The notes under the pieces were generated by a model. The model saw only the letters and a list, made by a program, of their open reading frames with translations. It was not told the origin of the DNA and did not search any database. This document shows, in pieces, positions 6,552 through 11,082 of a DNA stretch of 11,082 nucleotides. Position 1 is the first letter of the stretch; each line of letters opens with the position of its first letter. Origin of the DNA: DASTBU01 sp035711845. GTDB taxonomy: Bacteria; Acidobacteriota; Vicinamibacteria; Vicinamibacterales; 2-12-FULL-66-21. A program made the position numbers and the translations under genes. The stretch covers positions 1-11,082 of the forward strand of contig DASTBU010000133.1 in assembly GCA_035711845.1 (NCBI GenBank), written 5' to 3'.

Positions 6552-6961
6552 GCCGGAGGCCCGTGCGGTGTTACGCAGCGGGCACCGCGGAAGGCCCGGC
6601 CCTCGTGCTGGGCGGGTCCCTCAGCTTCTGGGGCGGCGTCGACGCGGCGACCGGCCGGATCATCGATCGCTCGCACGCGGATTCCGGGGCCTGCATCACC
6701 GGGGCGATCCTCGTGATGCCCGGCGGCCGCGGCTCCTCCTCGTCCTCGTCGGTCCTCGCGGAAACCATCCGGCGCGGCACCGGGCCGTCGGGCATCCTCC
6801 TCGCGACCCCCGATCCGATCCTCACGGTTGGCGCGCTGGTGGCCGAAGCGCTTTACAACATCCGCTGCCCCATCGTCGTGGGCGCGACCGACGGGCTCCG
6901 CACCGGCACCCGGCTCCGAATCGACAGCGGCTGGCTGACGTCGACGGAACTGGTGGACTGA
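6548..6961 (+). CDS. Aconitase X small subunit (DUF126, swivelling domain)
   Basis: The 137-residue protein matches the DUF126/AcnX small subunit, the equivalent of the aconitase swivel domain. It has A-L-V-L-G-G-S-L-S-F-W-G-G-V-D (18-32) and T-G-R-I-I-D-R-S-H (35-43). The key block is V-M-P-G-G-R-G-S-S-S-S-S-S-V-L (56-70), whose Ser cluster corresponds to the catalytic-serine loop of aconitases. P-D-P-I-L-T-V-G-A-L-V-A-E (88-100) and R-C-P-I-V-V (106-111) follow. It pairs with the large subunit to form the active site. The ATG at 6548 overlaps the TGA of the large subunit by 4 nt, so the two are very likely translationally coupled. The length is normal and no key motif is missing. In some bacteria the two chains are fused; here they are separate. 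Confidence 0.92.
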   Translation: MSRRPVRCYAAGTAEGPALVLGGSLSFWGGVDAATGRIIDRSHADSGACITGAILVMPGGRGSSSSSSVLAETIRRGTGPSGILLATPDPILTVGALVAEALYNIRCPIVVGATDGLRTGTRLRIDSGWLTSTELVD

Positions 6962-7006
6962 CCCGGCTTATGGGCAGACGACCTCGGGATTTCGTTGTAC
7001 ACGGCC

Positions 7007-8674
7007 TCAGTCTGTTGCGTGGAGAGGAACTCCGTACCAGGCAAAGCGATGCGCGCGATGTGGTGCCGTCGTGTCGTCGAAGCCTTCGGCCATCGCTTCG
7101 GAGCGCGGACGGTCGACCGGGCCGGACGACGTCAGCAGCGCCCTCAACCGGTTCTGCTGCGCGCGTGTCGCGCGCGGGCGGGCTTCCAGCTTCCAGGTCG
7201 CGCCGTCGGCGGCGGCGAAGCGCAGCCCGTACCATCCGAGCATTTCGCTGTAGTCCAGCTCACCCGGCGTCTCGATCGCGTTCTTGAACCACGCCTTCAT
7301 GCTGCGGCCCGCGACCTGCTCCACGGTCGCGCGCAGCTCCGCGGCGGTGAAGCCGCGCTCGCCGCCGTACCGCGCCATCGCGAGCCGCATCACGTCGTCC
7401 ATCGATCGCCTGCCGTTGGTGATCCGGCGGATGTGCGCGTCGAGCAGGAACGACACGACGTGGCCCTTGACGTAGTAGCTCACCGTCGTCGCGTCGGCGC
7501 CAACGCCGGAGTTGCTGTTCGTCCACACGCCGGCGGACGACTGTTCCAGCGATTGCAGAAGGCGCCCGGGAGCTTGCTGCAGCGAGTCGATCGCTGACGA
7601 CATCGAGGCGAGGAAGTCCTCGGGCGTCAGCACTCCGGCGCGCGCGAGCATCAGATTGCCGTAGTACGTCGTGCCGCCCTCCGAGAACCAGAGGCTGGTC
7701 GTGCGCGGCGGATTCTCGTAGTCGAACGGACCGAGCTCGACGGGACGGAGGCGCTTGACGTTGAACGCGTGAAAGTACTCGTGCGCCACGAACGACAGCC
7801 AGCGGTTCGTGGGCTCGGTCGCCTTCGGGCTCGACGTCAACAGTGTCGAGTTCGCGTGCTCGAGACCGCCCCCACCCTGGCGGAACACGTTGAGGAAGAC
7901 ATAGCGCTCGAAGGGAAGCGCGCCCCAGAAGTGCCAGACCTCCTTGACCATCTTCTCGATCTGCTCGGCCGACCTGTCGCTGTTCCACTGTGCGTGCTGC
8001 CCGGCATCGGCGACGACGTGCGTCGCGCCACCGACGACGAACTCCCGGACCACGAGGGTACCGGCAACGATGGGTGAGTCGGCCAGCGTGTCGAAGTCCG
8101 GCGCGCGATAGTGATTCGGTTCGCCGCCGGGCGCCGGATCGAGCCCAGACGCCGACTGCTTCCAGGTCGGCGGCATCTCGAGGCGCACGTCGTGCGGGCG
8201 CCGGACCGGCTCGGCCAGCGTGATGAACGCCGCGCCGCCGTTGATCACGCCAAGCTCCACATCGACCCAGTTCGACGTCACCGAGCGTCCCTGCGCGACC
8301 AGGGTATAGGACAGGCTGACGTACGGCGCTCCCTTCGTCTCGACCGACCAGCGATTGTTCTGCGGTTTCGGGACGACCAGCACCGTGCCGTCGGGCGCCT
8401 CGACCCTCAGATCGCGCACGCGGCCGGCGTAGTCTTCGACCACGTAGTACCCGGGCGTCCAGACCGGCATCCTCAGCTCGATGACCGGACGGCCGCCCGT
8501 CGGCACGCGCGCCTCGACGCCAGCGAGATGCTGCGCGGCATCGATGACGCGGAACGTGTACTGGATCGGCTCGAGTCCGCCAGGTTGCACCTGCGGACGC
8601 GTGGCCGATGCCGTGGACAGGCGCACGACCAGCAGCAGCCAAACGACCAGGACCGTGCGCCTCGGGACGGACAT
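7007..8674 (-). CDS. Exported M61-family zinc metallopeptidase (glycyl aminopeptidase-like)
   Basis: The 555-residue protein has a signal peptide (hydrophobic residues 8-17, likely cut after A-S-A at 24). The M61 N-terminal beta domain has the hallmark M-P-V-W-T-P-G-Y-Y (69-77). The catalytic domain carries G-G-G-G-L-E-H-A-N-S (277-286) and the gluzincin zinc motif H-E-Y-F-H-A-F-N-V-K-R-L-R-P (298-311), with His298, Glu299 and His302. The third ligand is Glu332 in L-W-F-S-E-G-G-T-T-Y-Y. The protein should act in the periplasm or outside the cell, cleaving N-terminal residues from peptides. The ATG at 8674 is supported by AGGAGG 6 nt upstream (8681-8686); an in-frame start at 8824 would bury the signal peptide. 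No PDZ domain follows, unlike many M61 members. The last 40 residues, after R-L-R-A-L-L, look non-canonical. It converges on the AcnX operon with a 45-nt gap and no clear terminator. Confidence 0.94.
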   Translation of the reverse strand: MSVPRRTVLVVWLLLVVRLSTASATRPQVQPGGLEPIQYTFRVIDAAQHLAGVEARVPTGGRPVIELRMPVWTPGYYVVEDYAGRVRDLRVEAPDGTVLVVPKPQNNRWSVETKGAPYVSLSYTLVAQGRSVTSNWVDVELGVINGGAAFITLAEPVRRPHDVRLEMPPTWKQSASGLDPAPGGEPNHYRAPDFDTLADSPIVAGTLVVREFVVGGATHVVADAGQHAQWNSDRSAEQIEKMVKEVWHFWGALPFERYVFLNVFRQGGGGLEHANSTLLTSSPKATEPTNRWLSFVAHEYFHAFNVKRLRPVELGPFDYENPPRTTSLWFSEGGTTYYGNLMLARAGVLTPEDFLASMSSAIDSLQQAPGRLLQSLEQSSAGVWTNSNSGVGADATTVSYYVKGHVVSFLLDAHIRRITNGRRSMDDVMRLAMARYGGERGFTAAELRATVEQVAGRSMKAWFKNAIETPGELDYSEMLGWYGLRFAAADGATWKLEARPRATRAQQNRLRALLTSSGPVDRPRSEAMAEGFDDTTAPHRAHRFAWYGVPLHATD

Positions 8675-8680
8675 CAAACG

Positions 8681-8686
8681 CCTCCT
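8681..8686 (-). promoter_or_regulatory. Shine-Dalgarno AGGAGG of the M61 peptidase
   Basis: AGGAGG on the minus strand lies 6 nt before the ATG at 8674. It selects this start over the upstream in-frame ATG at 8824. Confidence 0.8.
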
Positions 8687-9186
8687 CTCAATCGTGCGAG
8701 CGTACACTCTATCGTGTCGGGCGGGGGATGGTGGTTGGGTGCAGCTTGTCACGTGCGACGTGAGGCGTACGACAGCGAGGGAGATCGAGCGCGCGGTACC
8801 GCGGCACGTCGATGCGCATCTCATGGAGTCCAGGCTCCCCCGCCATGCCGTCGAAGACGAACGGCCACAGCAGGATGTCGTGCAACACCGTGCCGCTACT
8901 CCCTGCGGGCCGTGTGGACCCAGCCTTTGTCCTTGAACACCGCCCAGATTGCCAGCGGTGCGAACCGAGGAGCGCGCTTGCGGCAGAGGTTCCAGTTCAC
9001 CGACTCGTGCTCAGGGTTCTGGTTTCCCACGCTACCAGGACGAGACAATAGTCGGATCGTCCTGCGGACCCGGGTTGGAAGCCGTGCGCTCGTGAGGCGG
9101 CGCATGGAAGAAAGGCGTCGGCGAGGTGTCCAATCGGCAGGTGTTCGCGCGTCATTGGGACAGGGCCGGAATAGGTGACTGGTCCA
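8687..9186. other. Gene-poor region with possible coding debris on the minus strand
   Basis: No complete gene is supported between the divergent M61 and YCII genes. Two minus-strand runs look protein-like. About 8896-9000 includes R-A-P-R-F-A-P-L-A-I-W-A-V-F and ends at a TAG. About 8700-8905, in the neighbouring frame, includes L-H-D-I-L-L-W-P-F-V-F-D-G and R-I-D-V-P-R-Y-R-A-L-D-L-P. A frameshift between them would join one decayed gene, but I do not recognise a family. The M61 promoter and the YCII promoter must also lie here. Confidence 0.3.
9127..9153 (+). promoter_or_regulatory. Candidate ECF42-type promoter upstream of the YCII gene
   Basis: TGTCCA (9127-9132) and CGTC (9150-9153) are separated by 17 nt. 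As I recall, ECF42 target promoters read TGTCGA in the -35 region and CG(A/T)C in the -10 region, so the match has one mismatch in the -35. Transcription would begin about 40 nt before the ATG at 9200. ECF42 factors commonly control neighbouring YCII/DGPF genes. Short motifs of this size also arise by chance. Confidence 0.35.
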
Positions 9187-9193
9187 AAGGAGG
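9187..9193 (+). promoter_or_regulatory. Strong Shine-Dalgarno AAGGAGG of the YCII gene
   Basis: AAGGAGG lies 6 nt before the ATG at 9200, which is near-ideal complementarity and spacing. It fixes the start and predicts efficient translation. Confidence 0.8.
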
Positions 9194-9199
9194 AAGACG

Positions 9200-9556
9200 A
9201 TGGCGGACTTTCTGTTGATCTACCAGGGGGGCGACCCCACGTGGCGGGAACGCCCGCCCGCGCAGATCGAAGCGGCCATGCAGGCATGGTCAGAGTGGTT
9301 CAAGCAGCTCGAGGCCACGGGGAATCTCCGCAACCCCGGGGCGCCTCTGGCGCCCGGTGGCGCGGCTCTGCGCCGCAATGGGCAGGGGATTCGGACCGAC
9401 ACCGTCATGGCCGAGATCAAGGAACTGATCGGAGGCTATTCGGTGATCGCCGCCGATTCGCTGGAACACGCGACGGAACTGGCGAAAGGGTGTCCCTTCC
9501 TTCGCAACAACCCGGACGGGACGGTGGTCGTGCGGCCGATTCTTCAGATGGGCTAG
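9200..9556 (+). CDS. YCII-domain (YciI/DGPF-like) protein
   Basis: The 118-residue protein has the YCII-related ferredoxin-like fold. It opens with the strand F-L-L-I-Y-Q-G-G (4-11), then a helix with M-Q-A-W-S-E-W-F (27-34). The signature region E-I-K-E-L-I-G-G-Y-S-V-I-A-A-D-S-L-E-H-A (72-91) is followed by C-P-F-L (98-101) and a last strand V-V-V-R-P-I-L (109-115). The usual D-G-P-F tetrapeptide before the signature is replaced by D-T-V-M (67-70). Biochemical function is largely unknown; such proteins very often accompany ECF41/ECF42-type sigma factors and are thought to be among their targets. It converges on the sigma factor gene, and the two stop codons share a CTAG. The family call is firm; the role is inferred from context. 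Confidence 0.9.
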   Translation: MADFLLIYQGGDPTWRERPPAQIEAAMQAWSEWFKQLEATGNLRNPGAPLAPGGAALRRNGQGIRTDTVMAEIKELIGGYSVIAADSLEHATELAKGCPFLRNNPDGTVVVRPILQMG

Positions 9557-10815
9557 CCCGGCCGCCTCGCTCGATCGACCTGCCGTGCGATCAACTCGCG
9601 CTCGTGGGCCGTCCGAGCCTGTGTGAGGGCCTCGTCGAGGAACTGACGGGCCGGCTCCGGCGAGCCGGCCCGGGCGTACAGGTGTGCCAGCACGGCCGCG
9701 ACGGCGTGGGTGTGAGGGAGCTCTCCCGCCGCACGGATGCCTTCCACGACGGGAATCGCGGCTTGTGGTCCGTCGCGAAAGGAAATGGCGACGGCGCGAT
9801 TCAGTCTGGCCATCGGCGACCCGTCGACCTCGATGAGACGGTCGTAGAGACGGCAGATCGATCCCCAGTCCGTCTCGTCGAACGTCGCCGTCTCGCAGTG
9901 CCTCGCGGCGATGGCGGCCTCCAGGTGGAAGCGCGTGGCCGCGGTCGCTTCCATGCCGGACGACCGCCACAGATACGCGAACCCTTGCCGGATGAGTGAG
10001 GTGTCCCAGCGCGATCGGTCCTGCTGGTCCAGCGGGATCAGACGACCCGACTCGTCGACTCGGGCGTCGAAACGGGCTGCCGTGAAGCACATGAGGGCCA
10101 TGAGGGCGACAGTCTGGCTGGTCGCGAAGGACGACTCGTCGATGATCAGCTTGACCAGCAGCATCGCGTCCCTGCACAGCTCTCGCAGGAGCGGCTTGTC
10201 GCCGGTTGACAGGTGGCCTTCGTTGAACAGCAGGTAAAGCGCGGTATGGACCGTGTCGAGGGCGGCCGGACGATCGTCGTCCGCGGGAAGCTCGAACCGG
10301 ACATCGCGCAAGGCTTGCCGCGTTCGATAGAGGCGCTTGTAGATAGCCGCTTCAGTCGTCAGCAAGGCACGGGCAATGGCGGGCACCGACAACCCGCACA
10401 GGGTCCTGAGGATCAGCGTGACGCGGCCGTCGAGGGGCACTGTCGGGTGGCAACACATGAAGATCATCCGCAGCTGATCGTCGCTGGCCCATCCCTCGCC
10501 AAACGCCTCCTCCACCGCGTGCGCGAGCGTCCACTCGCTATCGAGGTACATAGCAAGATCAGCGGCGAAGGTCCGGCGCGTTCGCTCGCGCCGGATGGCG
10601 TCAATCGCTCGGTGCCGAGCCGTTGTGAGCAGCCATGCGGAAGGGTTGTCGGGTACGCCCGTTCGGGTCCACTCACGCATGGCGGAGACGAACGCCTCCT
10701 GCATCACGTCTTCGGCCAGCTCCAGGTTGCCGGGTCCGAGGATGCGCGTGAGCACCGAGATGAGCCGGCGCGACTCCCGGCGGTAGAGGGACTCGATCTC
10801 GTGCGCGAGTGTCAT
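9553..10815 (-). CDS. RNA polymerase sigma factor, ECF42-type with C-terminal TPR-like extension (DUF6596)
   Basis: The 420-residue protein is an extracytoplasmic-function sigma factor with a long extension. Region 2 is about residues 10-80 (E-L-A-E-D-V-M-Q-E-A-F at 32-42; N-P-S-A-W-L-L-T-T-A-R at 57-67). Region 4 is about 125-172 (C-G-L-S-V-P-A-I-A-R-A-L-L at 140-152, then A-I-Y-K-R-L-Y-R). The extension starts with the family signature A-L-Y-L-L-F-N-E-G (192-200) and contains TPR-like helices to the end (L-N-R-A-V-A-I near 338). This layout is characteristic of group ECF42, which has no classical anti-sigma factor and whose extension is needed for activity. I start at the ATG at 10815, right where family homology begins. 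The frame stays open upstream to 11016, but those 67 codons are Cys/Arg-rich and non-homologous. The likely partner and target is the convergent YCII gene. Confidence 0.94.
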   Translation of the reverse strand: MTLAHEIESLYRRESRRLISVLTRILGPGNLELAEDVMQEAFVSAMREWTRTGVPDNPSAWLLTTARHRAIDAIRRERTRRTFAADLAMYLDSEWTLAHAVEEAFGEGWASDDQLRMIFMCCHPTVPLDGRVTLILRTLCGLSVPAIARALLTTEAAIYKRLYRTRQALRDVRFELPADDDRPAALDTVHTALYLLFNEGHLSTGDKPLLRELCRDAMLLVKLIIDESSFATSQTVALMALMCFTAARFDARVDESGRLIPLDQQDRSRWDTSLIRQGFAYLWRSSGMEATAATRFHLEAAIAARHCETATFDETDWGSICRLYDRLIEVDGSPMARLNRAVAISFRDGPQAAIPVVEGIRAAGELPHTHAVAAVLAHLYARAGSPEPARQFLDEALTQARTAHERELIARQVDRARRPG

Positions 10816-10875
10816 CGTCGTATTCCAAGTATTCTGCCGCGCTTCGCACCCATGCACGCCGCGATCGCAAGTCGT

Positions 10876-10895
10876 ACGCCAGGGGCATCTGGCGT
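10876..10895. repeat. Stem-loop in the sigma factor leader
   Basis: ACGCCAG and CTGGCGT are perfect 7-bp inverted arms around a 6-nt loop, about 60 nt upstream of the sigma ATG. It could be an RNA hairpin in the leader or a protein-binding dyad. No T-run follows, so a simple terminator is unlikely. Confidence 0.45.
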
Positions 10896-11053
10896 CTTCC
10901 GGACACGGGGCGCGTGGGGATTTCTGCGTTTGCAAGGCCTTAGTCCTGCGTTTCACAATTACGATGACGTCTCGGCCGCCGATGCATCCCGCCTCGCTGC
11001 GTTGCTCGTCGGTCACATGCGCCCGGCATGCTCCCTCCTCGCGCCTTGCGATC

Positions 11054-11071
11054 CGGGCGCCTCGGCGCCCG
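11054..11071. repeat. GC-rich perfect inverted repeat near the right edge
   Basis: CGGGCGCC and GGCGCCCG are perfect 8-bp arms around 2 nt, so a real hairpin would have about 7 bp and a 4-nt loop. It could end an upstream transcript, but neither strand shows a following T-run. Confidence 0.35.
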
Positions 11072-11082
11072 AATACGTCACC

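Larger units (their letters stand above)
10816..11082. other. Upstream region of the sigma factor gene, no supported gene
   Basis: This 267-nt stretch up to the window edge holds the sigma factor leader and presumably its promoter. I found no ECF42-like motif in front of the sigma gene itself. A minus-strand ATG near 11030 with a GAGGAGGGA site opens a frame of only about 29 codons without family character. Two inverted repeats are listed separately. Confidence 0.4.

Noticed and set aside
6962..7006. Bidirectional terminator between the AcnX small subunit and the M61 gene
   Set aside because: No inverted repeat with a T-run could be found in the 45 nt.
7260..8642. 460-codon minus-strand frame inside the M61 gene
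   Set aside because: Same strand, different frame; the translation is low-complexity Arg/Ala-rich, while the M61 frame carries HExxH and all family motifs.
8675..8824. Upstream start of the M61 peptidase at 8824
   Set aside because: It would bury the signal peptide; the ATG at 8674 has a near-perfect ribosome site.
10816..11016. Upstream extension of the sigma factor by 67 codons
   Set aside because: Cys/Arg-rich and not homologous; the ATG at 10815 is where family sequence begins.
1..11082. CRISPR array, tRNA, rRNA, insertion sequence or prophage genes
   Set aside because: No spaced direct repeats, cloverleaf sequences, transposase/integrase motifs or terminal inverted repeats were seen.

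Overview
The window looks like chromosomal DNA from a GC-rich soil or sediment bacterium, most likely an Acidobacteriota member. This is an inference from gene content. The evidence is an 809-residue FtsX/MacB-type permease of the kind duplicated in Acidobacteria, an exported M61 peptidase, an ECF42-type sigma factor with a YCII partner, and strongly GC-biased codon use. High GC also produces many long antisense open frames, which I left out.

Left part, minus strand (1-4404). Reading from right to left in the direction of transcription, there is a stand-alone cis-prenyltransferase (uppS), the large ABC permease, an eroded mazE/mazF toxin-antitoxin pair, an intact YjbR/MmcQ-like gene and a truncated DinB-like gene. 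The start of an ABC transporter ATPase then runs off the left edge. The 1-1000 stretch is a decay zone. The head of an antitoxin of the DUF3018 MazE family is joined out of frame to the tail of a MazF toxin, and a perfect 14-bp palindrome, a likely former operator, still sits 5 nt upstream of the antitoxin start.

Middle part, plus strand (4633-6961). A tight three-gene operon is transcribed divergently from uppS. It encodes a methyltransferase-fold protein with an apparent signal peptide, then the large and small subunits of a two-subunit aconitase X (AcnX) enzyme. The gaps are 11 nt and a 4-nt ATGA overlap. The substrate of this AcnX cannot be fixed from the window. The known activities of the family are cis-3-hydroxy-L-proline dehydration and mevalonate 5-phosphate dehydration.

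Right part (7007-11082). An exported M61-family zinc peptidase on the minus strand converges on the AcnX operon. A 525-nt gap with possible coding debris follows. Next comes a YCII-domain protein on the plus strand and an ECF42-type sigma factor on the minus strand. These two genes end on the same CTAG, so their stop codons overlap. A candidate ECF42 promoter lies upstream of the YCII gene.

There is no CRISPR array, rRNA, tRNA, transposase or recognisable prophage. I see no clear new multi-gene system. The most unusual items are the mazEF deletion scar, the methyltransferase-AcnX operon and the convergent ECF42/YCII module.
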